This document shows, one piece after another, positions 54,106-63,491 of a stretch of 64,000 nt of DNA. Below the pieces are notes generated by a model that saw nothing but the letters and a program-made list of their open reading frames with translations, was not told the origin of the DNA and did no database searches. Every line of letters begins with the position of its first letter. The first letter of the stretch is position 1. Made by a program: the position numbers and the translations under genes. The stretch comes from CAWARU01 sp963805795 (lineage in GTDB: Bacteria; Pseudomonadota; Gammaproteobacteria; UBA6186; Azoamicaceae), in contig CAWDVG010000001.1 of assembly GCA_963805795.1 (NCBI GenBank), forward strand, positions 806,001 to 870,000, read 5' to 3'.

Positions 54106-55309
54106 TGGATACTTTAGCACTTCATACCTGGCCTACCCAGTTTGGCTCAATTGCCAGATAAAATAAATCACCCTGAACTGGACGGGACAAAAGGGACTAA
54201 TCGTGCGCCATTTGAACAGTGTCAAATTAGAGCCTCAAATGATTACGAGGCTATACTATGTTGGCTTAACGAATATAGACATAAGGCGACTACTTATCGA
54301 AGTTATCAAAAAGAAACAGAACGGCTTTTGCTTTGGTGTGTTTGCCAGTATGGTAAGCTATTTTCCAGTTTAGATAGAAATGATTTTGAAGCATATTTTA
54401 ATTTTTTAGATAATCCGCAGCCAGTTGAACGATGGTGCTCTCCCAGGGGTAAAAAGGCCCTGAGGGGGAGTGCTGATTGGAAGCCATTTGAAGGTCCCTT
54501 AAGTAAAGCTGCCAAAGAAACCGCCATTGTTATTATTAATTCACTCATTAATTATTTAGTTTACGCTCGCTATCTTGCATTTAATCCTCTCGGGCTCATG
54601 CGTAATAAATTGGGCAATGGAAGGAATGGGGAAGAGCAGAGAATAAAGGTTTGGGAGAGGATTTTGGAAGTAGACGAATGGGAAGCGATGCTAGAGACTT
54701 TGGAGGCAATGCCAGAAGAGACGGCGAATGAAAGAAAAGATAAGGAACGCCTGAAGTTTTTGGTTGCCATTCTTTATTTTTTAGGCTTGAGGATTCATGA
54801 GCTCGAAACCCATACCTGGGGAGCTTTTAGGAAGGTACAAGGAGCTTGGTGGTTTTTTGTAAGAGGGAAAGGGGATAAGGAGGCTAAAATTCCAGTCAAT
54901 GGAGAACTTTTACAGACAATCATAAGATACAGGCAGCATTTTTTGAATGGACTGCCAGAATTACCTGAGGCTCATGAAACCGGACCTATGATTCAATCTA
55001 CGCGCAATGGTAAACCTATTACAGCAAGGCAGATGAATCGAATTAAAAGATTTGGCAATAAAGACGTCTGAGAAATTTGTTGGCCAGCAAGAGAAGGTTG
55101 CAAAATTGAAACGGTTTTCACCACCCTGGCTAAGGCATTTGTCTGCGACAATGCAGGATAGGGTGGGTATTAAATTTAAGCATATTAAGGCTAATCATAG
55201 ACATGAAAATGAAGAGACAACTCGACGTTATGTGCATAGTTTTGATAGTGAGAGGCATTCGGATATGGAAAAATTAAGTTTACTTTGGCAAAAAGTAGAT
55301 GAAATGTAA
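54105..55309 (+). pseudogene. tyrosine recombinase (integrase), two frame breaks
   Basis: Starts with an ATG inside TAATG at the end of kfrA (MDTLALHTWPTQFG). It changes frame near 54140 to a long frame (54142-55071), then changes again near 55052-55071 to the last frame (ending 55309). Catalytic residues survive across the frames: Arg in LGLRIHELETH, Lys in GKGDKEAKIPVN, Arg-His in WLRHLSATMQ, and the nucleophile Tyr in TTRRYVHSF. The protein would be about 400 residues. With two shifts it is probably inactive unless the assembly has errors. The 5' part of a second copy is at 47717. Confidence 0.8.
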
Positions 55310-55395
55310 ATTTGATGTATTATGGAGACCTTATGATGAAGGACTTACAAAATATATTAAAACAGCAAACAAAGTAAAAAAATTGAATAGGAGCT

Positions 55396-55524
55396 TTAAA
55401 AGAAGTTTTTCTGCAGGGCATGTTCCGAGGTCAATTTTAAATTATATTGTTGCTTTTGACGGATAGAATTCTTAATTAACTCGTCTATCAATTTTGGGTC
55501 AATAGTGTTTACAGTTGTGGACAT
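55396..55524 (-). CDS. small protein (42 aa)
   Basis: MSTTVNTIDPKLIDELIKNS, then a basic helical stretch to the stop at 55396. A strong AAAGGAG ribosome site lies before the ATG. Unrecognised; it could be the head of a truncated gene, since the region is full of relics. The rest of the gap 55310-55668 holds a 14-codon frame at 55334 and one copy of the 38-bp repeat. Confidence 0.35.
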   Translation of the reverse strand: MSTTVNTIDPKLIDELIKNSIRQKQQYNLKLTSEHALQKNFF

Positions 55525-55637
55525 AGCCTAACTCCTTTAAGTCAGATATTTAATATACCTGAAAAGGCCACTGTCATTTACACACTAAAGTTTACAGTCC
55601 CCAGCCGGGGTTACTCGACGAATTCCTTGAACTGAAC

Positions 55638-55674
55638 TTGATTCTTCTAATTTTTTTTCATGTCCAGTTCATTT
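55638..55674. repeat. 38-bp direct repeat, copy 2
   Basis: Same orientation and nearly the same sequence as 41943-41980. It overlaps the last two codons of the minus-strand Sel1 gene and lies 330 bp beyond the recombinase relic. Confidence 0.5.
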
Positions 55675-57954
55675 TTCTGTTGGTCGCTTTCGAGGCTCCT
55701 CTTCAAACGCATAGTCTGAAATTATGATAGAAGTTTCAATTGAAGTCTGGAGGTAGTGGGTGTTAAAAGACCATAATATTTTCTTTTGAAGAGGTGCAAT
55801 AGGGGCTAATGCGTCCAGTCTTTTTTTAGACTTTATATTTCCTCTTTGAACGGATTTTGCTAAACATTGCCAAGCTTTAAAAAGGCTGCGTTCTACCCCT
55901 TCGGCATGCTCATAATATAAAGCGAGATAATGTTGTTCATCAGGATTGCCTTTTTTAGAAGCAGCTCTATAAAAATCTGAATTTCTCTGGATATCTTTAG
56001 GAATTTCAAGATGCGTTCCAAAAGAAGCTCCTAAATTTTGTTGGGTTTTTAACTGTTCTTGCGTGGTGGTAACTTCAAAAAGCTCAGGCATTATATCTTT
56101 ATACAGCCTAAAACCATATTGATCTTTCACAGACATTCGATACAATTCCATGGCTTGCTTGATATCTTTACCAAACCCAATCTCAGCTGTTCCCTGACTG
56201 TTTACTGAGTCACCAGTGACAATACCATTTTCATAGCATACAGACAAATTATATTGAGCATCAGCATGACCACCTTCAGCAGCCATTTTATAGAGTTCAA
56301 AAGCCCTTTCAGCATTTTTCTCAATTCCTGTACCCTCTTCATAGCATACTGCTAAGTTATATTGAGCATTAGGAAAACCATAACCAGCTGAAATTCTATA
56401 ACACTCCACCGCTTCCTTGATGTCCTTTTCAACTCCAAAACCATTTTCATAACATATTCCGAGCATGAATTGTGCTTCAGGATGTCCTTGAACAGCTGCA
56501 AATTGAAAAAGCTGAAAAGCCTGTTGTATATTTTTTTCGATTCCTATACCTTCGTAAAATAAAACACCAAGAATGTGTTGCTCATCTGCTTCAAGTTGAT
56601 TAATACTAATAATATAATTTTCTATAATCTCATCAAGAACTTTTCTTGCATCTCTATCCCCCTTTCGAGCAGATTCATCATACAATCTTGCCGCTTTTAA
56701 TATATTTCTAGGGACAACGTCTCCTCTGTCATAACAAGCAGCAAGATTAAAGAGGGCAAATCCAACTCCTTGCTCTGAAGACAATTGATATAGCCCCATT
56801 GCCTTTTTTAAATCTTTCTTGACACCTTTACCATGCTCATAGCAGTATCCCAGGTTAGCTTGAGCTTCAGCATCACCTTGATTAGCAGCTAACTGGTACA
56901 GTCTTACAGCTTCTTTTTCATCTTTAGGAACTCCTAAATCATGTGCATATAAGCCTCCCAAAGCATTTTGTGCATAAGCGTATCCTTTATTGGCAGCTGC
57001 TTTATAAAGCTTTATTGCCTCACCAAGATTTCTATCTGTTCCTTCCCCCTCTTTGTATGCAACACCGAGATTGTATTGTGCATCAAGATGTTCTTTCTCC
57101 GCTGCAAGCTTAAATAGTTCAAAGGCTTTTTTTAAATCTTTATTAACCCCTACGCCATCTCGATAACAAACTGCAAGGTTAAACTGTGCTTCTGGATGTT
57201 TACTATTAGCTGCCATTTGCAAAAGCCGAATGGTTTCTTGTTGGTCCTTAGGTACCCCTCGACCATGTTTATAATTAATAGCTAAGTTACACTGAGCTAA
57301 AGTATAACCTTGATCGGCTCCTATTTTCCACAGTTCAAATGCTTTCTTACAATCTTGCGGAACTCCCAAACCTATATCATAACATAGTCCTAGATTATAA
57401 AGAGCACATAGAGCTTCAGCATTGCCTTGTATAGCAGAGGCCCGAAATAGCTCTTCGGCTTTATTCAAATCTTTGGAAATTCCATTACCTAGATAAAAAC
57501 AAACACCTAGATTAACCTGAGCATCCGCATTTCCTTGACTAGATGCTAACTGATATAAACCAATTGCATTCTTAATATCTTTATTAACTCCTGTACCATT
57601 TGCATAGCAAACCCCAAGAATGACTTGTGCCTTCGCATAACCCTGCTTAGCAGCCAGTTGATAAAGCTCAAATGCTCGCTTTCCATCTTTCGTAACTCCA
57701 ATACCTTCATCATAGCATCGCCCAAGCAACCAGATGGCCTCCACATTCCCAGGTAGTTCCACATTATCTTTTGTAACCACTTTGTTTGCAGCACTTTCCA
57801 ATTCTCGTATGGCCTTTTGAATAGAGACATCTTGTTCTGCTAGAATCGTTTCAACGACCTCTTTAACGGCTGTTAACTGTGGCGATAGAGCCTTTTGGGT
57901 TATTTCTTTCAAAAATCTAGTCAATTGATCTCTAATATTCCAATCCAATTTCAT
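55669..57954 (-). CDS. Sel1-like repeat protein (761 aa)
   Basis: About fifteen Sel1 repeats between residues 65 and 700, of the type AQVNLGVCFYLGNGISKD followed by ELYQLAAKQG, forming an alpha/alpha solenoid for protein binding. The N-terminal 60 residues are helical and not repeated. The C-terminus ends EEEPRKRPTEK. Unlike Legionella LpnE and EnhC it has no signal peptide, so it is cytosolic or delivered to the host by another route. AGGAAA stands before the ATG. SLR proteins of intracellular bacteria act in entry and trafficking; its partners here are unknown. The 3' end overlaps a copy of the 38-bp repeat. Confidence 0.88.
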   Translation of the reverse strand: MKLDWNIRDQLTRFLKEITQKALSPQLTAVKEVVETILAEQDVSIQKAIRELESAANKVVTKDNVELPGNVEAIWLLGRCYDEGIGVTKDGKRAFELYQLAAKQGYAKAQVILGVCYANGTGVNKDIKNAIGLYQLASSQGNADAQVNLGVCFYLGNGISKDLNKAEELFRASAIQGNAEALCALYNLGLCYDIGLGVPQDCKKAFELWKIGADQGYTLAQCNLAINYKHGRGVPKDQQETIRLLQMAANSKHPEAQFNLAVCYRDGVGVNKDLKKAFELFKLAAEKEHLDAQYNLGVAYKEGEGTDRNLGEAIKLYKAAANKGYAYAQNALGGLYAHDLGVPKDEKEAVRLYQLAANQGDAEAQANLGYCYEHGKGVKKDLKKAMGLYQLSSEQGVGFALFNLAACYDRGDVVPRNILKAARLYDESARKGDRDARKVLDEIIENYIISINQLEADEQHILGVLFYEGIGIEKNIQQAFQLFQFAAVQGHPEAQFMLGICYENGFGVEKDIKEAVECYRISAGYGFPNAQYNLAVCYEEGTGIEKNAERAFELYKMAAEGGHADAQYNLSVCYENGIVTGDSVNSQGTAEIGFGKDIKQAMELYRMSVKDQYGFRLYKDIMPELFEVTTTQEQLKTQQNLGASFGTHLEIPKDIQRNSDFYRAASKKGNPDEQHYLALYYEHAEGVERSLFKAWQCLAKSVQRGNIKSKKRLDALAPIAPLQKKILWSFNTHYLQTSIETSIIISDYAFEEEPRKRPTEK

Positions 57955-58518
57955 AGTATTTCCTTTTCCTAAGGTGGATAATTAGACCATACTATATCGC
58001 AAAAGGCCGTGAGTGGGAATCAATCAACATATTTTTTTATTTACGCGACAAAATAATCCATCGTCGTCATTTAAACGTTGTTGAATCAAACGATATTTTA
58101 AGAGTACTCGATATTGGTTTTCAACTTTTAAAAATTATTCGTACACTACCTCATGGCCATGAAGTAGTGTAGTTCTATGAAATTTGTTTGAAATCAACTT
58201 ACAACTCGAAATACCAATATAGATGAAGAAAATATTGGAGAAATAATTTTTTTTTCGAGCTGATAAGGATCAATTTGAGATTTTTCCTCTAAGAAATAAA
58301 ATCTCATGTATTGTTTGAATATCTTCCTAGACCAAAAATTAAAGCTCCTGCAGTGGTAGTTGAGGAGTTGGCTTCTGACGTCAAATTCATCAAACAAATT
58401 TCGCATAATGTATATTATGTTAAATTATTTATATGGTTTATACTTTTCATGTTTAATTAATAATTACTCATTAGCTGTTCAACTGCGGCTAACTCTTTTT
58501 GACTAATAATATTATTTT
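57955..58518. other. 560-bp gap with one hairpin
   Basis: No convincing gene. TACACTAC (58142-58149) / GTAGTGTA (58164-58171) encloses the palindrome TCATGGCCATGA, a strong hairpin that could be a terminator or a small element. A 70-codon minus-strand frame at 58194-58406 has no ribosome site and no recognisable content. Confidence 0.4.
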
Positions 58519-58959
58519 TCAAAAGTTCTCTGTTAAAGTGCAGGAAAGTGATTCCCAAGTCCGGTTTAATTGTATTGCAGCATCTATCGCATCAATGTCA
58601 TTAGATAAAAATCTAGCATTTAATTCTATCGACAAAGGAATTGATTCGATTTCTCCTAAATCTAATTCTCCACTATCCTGTAATTCATAGAATACTTGCA
58701 TTGCAAAAATGTTGTTAATGCGCTGATTAGTAATAACATGTTCCAAGGTTGTAGACGATGCATGATTATTGATAGAGTCTAGAATTACTTTTCGTAGTCT
58801 TGGATATTCTCTTGAAATCCTTCTGGCATTATCTGTTATTTCAAGGAATACTGCGTTGGCGATCTTTATTTGATATTTCTGATTTGAAAGAAATCTTGCG
58901 AGCAAGTTACATAGATAGTAGTATACAAATATATTTGCATCGGCAACAATAATTTCCAT
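58519..58959 (-). CDS. PIN-like domain protein, probable toxin or effector nuclease
   Basis: 146 residues with the PIN pattern: MEIIVADANIFVYYYL (first Asp at 7), FLEITDNARR, and LSNDIDAIDAA with later Asp residues. PIN domains are Mg-dependent ribonucleases. The ATG overlaps the stop of the Xre/ImmA gene by one base, so the two are co-translated. This Xre-ImmA plus PIN arrangement is a recognised toxin-antitoxin-like pairing. Target unknown. Confidence 0.65.
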   Translation of the reverse strand: MEIIVADANIFVYYYLCNLLARFLSNQKYQIKIANAVFLEITDNARRISREYPRLRKVILDSINNHASSTTLEHVITNQRINNIFAMQVFYELQDSGELDLGEIESIPLSIELNARFLSNDIDAIDAAIQLNRTWESLSCTLTENF

Positions 58960-60104
58960 TAAATTATTGCCTTAACTTCTTGTTGGGTAATGTCTAACAT
59001 TTCTGAAGCAAAGAGATAATTCAATTTCCCTGTCCTAATGCCCTTTGCGATTAAGTTTTCTAATAAGGAATTCAGATTTGTGGAATCAGCCATATATTTT
59101 TCTGGAGCATATCCAAATGATTTTAACAGATTGGAATCATGCACTTTTAATTCATCATATTTTTCTTTGCCAATAAGTTTATTATCATATAAAACAAATA
59201 ATATCATTGAGTAACTGACTTTAAAATATTGGCATAAAGGAATAAGATGTTTTTGTTGTAAGTCTATTAACAATAAGCCCTCCTCTTGGATATATTGAAA
59301 TAAGGAATCAATGGGTACAAGTAGCTCTTGCGCAAAAGAGTCGGATAGTTTTTCTTTTATGCTGCTATTGTCATTACTTATGTCTATAGAAGACTCCTCA
59401 GGGAAAAAGAAGTGGTGCCCAAGTTCATGAGCTATAGTAAAAATGTTTCGTTGCTTTGTATTGTGAGATGAAGAGTAAATGATTAAAGGATTCCCCACCG
59501 CATCTCTATTATAGATGCCCCAACATTTTTCTCCAAGGGCCAAGCTGCAAATAGGAACCCTAATAAAATGCCAAACTAGGTTTTGAATATCTGTTATGGG
59601 AGCAAGACCAAGATTTAGATGTTTCCTAAGTTCAATAGCAACTTTTTTTCCTAATTTTCCTGCTTCATGTATTGAAGAAGGATTAAGCAATTCTGCTGTT
59701 TGGCAGAAAAAATCTGCAAGTGTTAATGAAGATTCATTGAGACGTTTCATGACTTTCCCAATTTTTCTCAAAATAGGAAGAATATTTTTAATTTCTTTCT
59801 TTATAACCTCGGTTAACTCACCAGCTTCGCTCCGATACTCAAGGTTATCAAGAAAACCTTTCCTATGGTTACTATTTGATATTTGTGTTATAGCCGAGCT
59901 AAATAATCCCATAGGATTCAGCTGGTAGACACTGCATAATTCATTTATAATTTCAATGCTTAACTTTTGTTTTCCGTTCTCTAATCGTGATATGAAGGAA
60001 TTATCCGATTTACCTATTTTTCTGGCGACTTCATCTCCTGATAATTTTAGCTGAGACCGTGCTTTTTTTAAATGTTCAATAATCATTTTCTCTTGTATAT
60101 TCAT
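58959..60104 (-). CDS. Xre-family regulator with ImmA/IrrE metallopeptidase domain
   Basis: 381 residues. The N-terminal HTH covers about 10-65 (LSGDEVARKIGKSDNSFISR). The zinc peptidase domain carries FTIAHELGHHFFF (HExxH), with downstream FAQELLVPIDSLF. ImmA-type proteases cut repressors to switch on mobile elements or stress responses. GGAAGT precedes the ATG. First gene of a two-gene unit with the PIN protein, and probably its regulator/antitoxin. Confidence 0.85.
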   Translation of the reverse strand: MNIQEKMIIEHLKKARSQLKLSGDEVARKIGKSDNSFISRLENGKQKLSIEIINELCSVYQLNPMGLFSSAITQISNSNHRKGFLDNLEYRSEAGELTEVIKKEIKNILPILRKIGKVMKRLNESSLTLADFFCQTAELLNPSSIHEAGKLGKKVAIELRKHLNLGLAPITDIQNLVWHFIRVPICSLALGEKCWGIYNRDAVGNPLIIYSSSHNTKQRNIFTIAHELGHHFFFPEESSIDISNDNSSIKEKLSDSFAQELLVPIDSLFQYIQEEGLLLIDLQQKHLIPLCQYFKVSYSMILFVLYDNKLIGKEKYDELKVHDSNLLKSFGYAPEKYMADSTNLNSLLENLIAKGIRTGKLNYLFASEMLDITQQEVKAII

Positions 60105-60277
60105 TTTTTAACTTCCTAAAGGTTTAAGATGAAACTAAAGGCTTAACCCATACAATGCATTTATAGCATAAAAAATATTATGATGCAAATTAAGCATAAT
60201 TAACCTTAGCAGAATTCAGAACACTATTAAGAACTTGGCCTCAAGGGTATGGGATTTTGGTGACATACTATGTGCAT

Positions 60278-60367
60278 ATGCGTCATAGGTTAACGCGCGT
60301 TTCTACAGTAGCTGCGACAGCAGTAGCTGGAACAGCTGGAAGCCAATTCACTCCTAATAAAAATTAA
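60278..60367 (+). CDS. possible 29-aa peptide
   Basis: MRHRLTRVSTVAATAVAGTA onward: basic head and a small-residue hydrophobic core. No clear ribosome site, but a hairpin follows at once. Very uncertain. The rest of the 405-bp gap 60105-60509 holds only this and the hairpin. Confidence 0.2.
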   Translation: MRHRLTRVSTVAATAVAGTAGSQFTPNKN

Positions 60368-60370
60368 GCC

Positions 60371-60408
60371 CTGTGTTGTTGGGTGTAGTTTTCTACAGCC
60401 AACAACAG
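60371..60408 (+). terminator. hairpin, probable terminator
   Basis: CTGTGTTGTTGGGTGTAG (60371-60388) pairs with CTACAGCCAACAACAG (60393-60408) with one or two mismatches, loop TTTT, followed by TTATT. Confidence 0.4.
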
Positions 60409-60509
60409 TTATTCTGTCAGATTATCCTAATATTATATTTACAAACTAGCTAACTATAACTTTAATTAAATATCATGGATGACGAAATTTCGAAAGGATT
60501 CGACCTATA

Positions 60510-62057
60510 ATGTATACCGGAAATGGTCCTGTGACTAATTTTAAAGCCTGCTCTAAAATTAGTATTTTGTCTGTCCATAAAAAAAAGATGGCACTTATTA
60601 GCTTTGTTGTTATCTCCTGTTTATGTTTAAGCAGTTGCTGGATGGTGGGTCCTGATTTTCAGGAACCTCTTCCCCCCTGTAATGAAACTTATACAGAGAA
60701 ACCCTTGCCCTGCAAAACCACCTCGGCACCTATCAAAGATGGTAAAGCCCAATATTTTGTTCTATGTAAAAAAATTCCAAAAGACTGGTGGACCTTATTT
60801 CGTTCTAAAGAATTATCAGAATTGGTTGCTAAGGGATTAGCCAATAGCCCTAATGTAGAGGCAGCACTTGCTGCCTTAAATCAAGCAGAGGAAAACATGA
60901 TTGCCTATGGTGTATCAGCTATGATACCCAATGTTACTGGCCAAGCCTATGGAGGAAAACAACGTTTTAGTGGAGCAACCATTGGTGAGATAGATCAACC
61001 CTCTTTTACATTTAATTTATATTCTGCAACCTTGAATATTAGTTATAACTTAGATATTTTTGGTGGCGCAAGAAGACAAATAGAATCACTTGCTGCTCTT
61101 GTAGAGAATAAAGTTTTTTTAGTCGAGGCCTCTTATCTGACTTTGGCATCCAATATTGTGACGACAGCTATCCTAGAAGCTTCTTTACGAGAACAAATTC
61201 AAGCCACGCGGGCATTAATACTCATTAATGAAAAACAATATGAGATAGTAAATAAGCAACTTGGATTAGGTGGAGCGTCTTTATCGGATGTGCTTGCGCA
61301 AAAAACGCAGCTCGAACAAGTCCGGGCAACTTTACCGCCTCTTGAAAAAAACCTTTCTATTACTCGTCATAATTTGGCAACATTAGCGGGGTTCGTTCCA
61401 AGTGATCATTGTATCCCTACATTTCACCTAAATAAATTATTTTTACCGGAAGTATTACCCTTAAGTCTACCTACCGAGTTACTGCGTCAACGTCCAGATA
61501 TCCGCGCTTCTGAAGCATTGCTACACCAGGCCTGTGCTCAGATTGGTGTAGCAACAGCCAATCTTTATCCTCAGTTTTCATTGACAGGCAGTTATGGAAC
61601 CACGGCAAATACGGTTCAAGATCTTTTTAAAAACTTATCAAATGTGTGGAGTTATGCGGGGCAAGTATTACAACCCATTTTTAATGGGGGTTCACTTTAT
61701 GCTACACGTCGCGCCACACTAGCGGCTTTTGATGTTGCAGCTGCACAATATCGACAAACGGTTCTACAAAGCTTTAAAGATGTAGCAAATGCTTTACGTG
61801 CCATAGAAATAGATGCAAATGCTCTAAAAACACAAGCCGCAGCAGAAAAAACCTCAAAAGAAGCACTTCAAATCGTTCAAGGGCAATTTAAATTAGGAGG
61901 AGTCAATTATCTAAATCTACTCAATGCAGAACAACAATATCAAAGGGCGGTTCTTAGTAGAATACAGGCACAAGCAGCACGCTTTTCAGATACCGCAGCC
62001 TTATTTCAAGCCCTAGGGGGTGGATGGTGGAATGATGAAAATAAATGTTGTGAATAA
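60510..62057 (+). CDS. outer-membrane efflux lipoprotein, TolC/OprM-NodT family
   Basis: Trimeric channel subunit of a tripartite efflux system. The signal region ends in the lipobox LCLSSCWMVGPDF, so the mature protein is lipidated at that Cys and sits in the outer membrane. The family continues with DWWTLFRSKELSELV, LNISYNLDIFGGARRQIE and RQRPDIRASEALLHQA, and the second OEP repeat ends RAVLSRIQAQAARFSDTAAL. 515 residues is normal. A start further in (60588) is possible but has no ribosome site. The adaptor gene overlaps its end. Confidence 0.92.
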   Translation: MYTGNGPVTNFKACSKISILSVHKKKMALISFVVISCLCLSSCWMVGPDFQEPLPPCNETYTEKPLPCKTTSAPIKDGKAQYFVLCKKIPKDWWTLFRSKELSELVAKGLANSPNVEAALAALNQAEENMIAYGVSAMIPNVTGQAYGGKQRFSGATIGEIDQPSFTFNLYSATLNISYNLDIFGGARRQIESLAALVENKVFLVEASYLTLASNIVTTAILEASLREQIQATRALILINEKQYEIVNKQLGLGGASLSDVLAQKTQLEQVRATLPPLEKNLSITRHNLATLAGFVPSDHCIPTFHLNKLFLPEVLPLSLPTELLRQRPDIRASEALLHQACAQIGVATANLYPQFSLTGSYGTTANTVQDLFKNLSNVWSYAGQVLQPIFNGGSLYATRRATLAAFDVAAAQYRQTVLQSFKDVANALRAIEIDANALKTQAAAEKTSKEALQIVQGQFKLGGVNYLNLLNAEQQYQRAVLSRIQAQAARFSDTAALFQALGGGWWNDENKCCE

Positions 62058-63390
62058 AATTAAAAACTATCTTGAGAATTTAATAATAAAATTAAAAATT
62101 AAAATATACTATTTCAAAAACAAAATCCAGAAGAATATCCAAGCGTTGTATTTGATAATAAAAATGTCTTTGAAACATTTTTTTAAAAATCAGTTGCCAG
62201 ATGCAGCAACTCAATATTTTAAAGAAATCAAGGGTAAAGAGTTGTTGGCTAAAATACATTCATCTCGTCCTATGGTTATTATGCTAATTTTGGTTGGATT
62301 ATTTTTTGGTTGCATTTTTGCGTATATTACTATAAAAAATGCGATGATAAATAAATTTTTGAAAAGCAGTGCTGAACCCCCAATTGCTGTATCATCTATA
62401 CGAGCAGAAAACCAAAGTTGGCAACCCAAGTTTAAAGCATCCGGGAGTTTACGAACCATTCAAGGTATCGATGTTACTACAGAAATCGCAGGCATGGTTC
62501 GACATATTGAGTTCACTCCGGGTGCAAAAGTAAATGCAGGTGATGTTCTCGTGCAATTAAATTCGGATGCTGATCTTGCCTTACTGCATTCCTTAGAAGC
62601 GCTAGCAGCACTGGCTAAAATCACCTATGAGCGCGATAAACTGCAATATGAAATAAAGGCAATTAGCAAAGAAACTTTAGATACTTCCGAGGCGGATCTA
62701 AAAAATAAAGTGGCTCAAGTTGAACAACAAGCTGCCATGCTGGCCAAAAAAACTATTAAAGCACCTTTTAGCGGTCGTCTTGGAATTTCAGCAGTATATT
62801 TAGGACAATACGTTAATCCCGGAGATAAAGTGGTGACCTTGCAAACATTTGATCCTATTTATTTTGATTTTTATGTTCCACAACAGATCATTAATAAAAT
62901 AGCGGTTGATCAAATAGTGACTATTACTTCAGATGCAATTCCAGAGAGTATTGTTACGGGAAAAATCACCACCCTCGATCCCAAAGCGGATCCGCTGACA
63001 CGTAATGTGCAAGTAGAAGCAACGATTAGTAATCCCGAAAATAAATTATTACCGGGTATGTTTGCTCAAGTTGAAGTAAACATTGGCGCAGCTCAGCAAC
63101 ATTTAACCTTGCCTCAGTCCGCCATTAGTTTTAATCCTTATGGGGAGCTTATCTATCTTATTAACCAAAAGGGAAAGGATAAAAACGGTAAACCAATTTT
63201 AGCTGTCAAGCAATCGTTCGTTACAGTAGGTTTGTCTAGAGGGGATCAAATCGCCGTATTATCCGGCCTAAAAGAAGGTGATGTGGTTGTTACCGCAGGG
63301 CAACATAAGCTAAAAAATGGCAGTGTGGTAATTATTAATAATTCAATACAACCGCGGAATGATCAGTTGCCTAAGGTTGTGAATAATTAA
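62032..63390 (+). CDS. RND/HlyD-type efflux periplasmic adaptor (membrane fusion protein)
   Basis: Bridges an inner-membrane pump to the outer-membrane channel. A long basic cytosolic N-terminus precedes one membrane helix (MVIMLILVGLFFGCIFAY at about residues 86-103). The lipoyl-like half-motif follows (TTEIAGMVRHIEFTPGAKVN), then a short helical hairpin, the second half (TIKAPFSGRLGISAVYLGQY) and the beta-barrel/proximal domains. The ATG at 62032 overlaps the channel gene by 26 bp and follows AGGGGGTGG. The cytosolic extension before the helix is unusually long. No RND pump gene follows in this window. Confidence 0.9.
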   Translation: MMKINVVNKIKNYLENLIIKLKIKIYYFKNKIQKNIQALYLIIKMSLKHFFKNQLPDAATQYFKEIKGKELLAKIHSSRPMVIMLILVGLFFGCIFAYITIKNAMINKFLKSSAEPPIAVSSIRAENQSWQPKFKASGSLRTIQGIDVTTEIAGMVRHIEFTPGAKVNAGDVLVQLNSDADLALLHSLEALAALAKITYERDKLQYEIKAISKETLDTSEADLKNKVAQVEQQAAMLAKKTIKAPFSGRLGISAVYLGQYVNPGDKVVTLQTFDPIYFDFYVPQQIINKIAVDQIVTITSDAIPESIVTGKITTLDPKADPLTRNVQVEATISNPENKLLPGMFAQVEVNIGAAQQHLTLPQSAISFNPYGELIYLINQKGKDKNGKPILAVKQSFVTVGLSRGDQIAVLSGLKEGDVVVTAGQHKLKNGSVVIINNSIQPRNDQLPKVVNN

Positions 63391-63491
63391 AAGCTAAAGT
63401 ATTGTGACTCATTTTACTAAACTAAGGAATAATATAGCAGAAAACTAACAAACATTTGAACTATTATTGAATGCTCATTAATAAAATAGTT

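Noticed and set aside
58194..58406. 70-codon minus-strand frame
   Set aside because: No ribosome site and no recognisable pattern; lies in an AT-rich gap.
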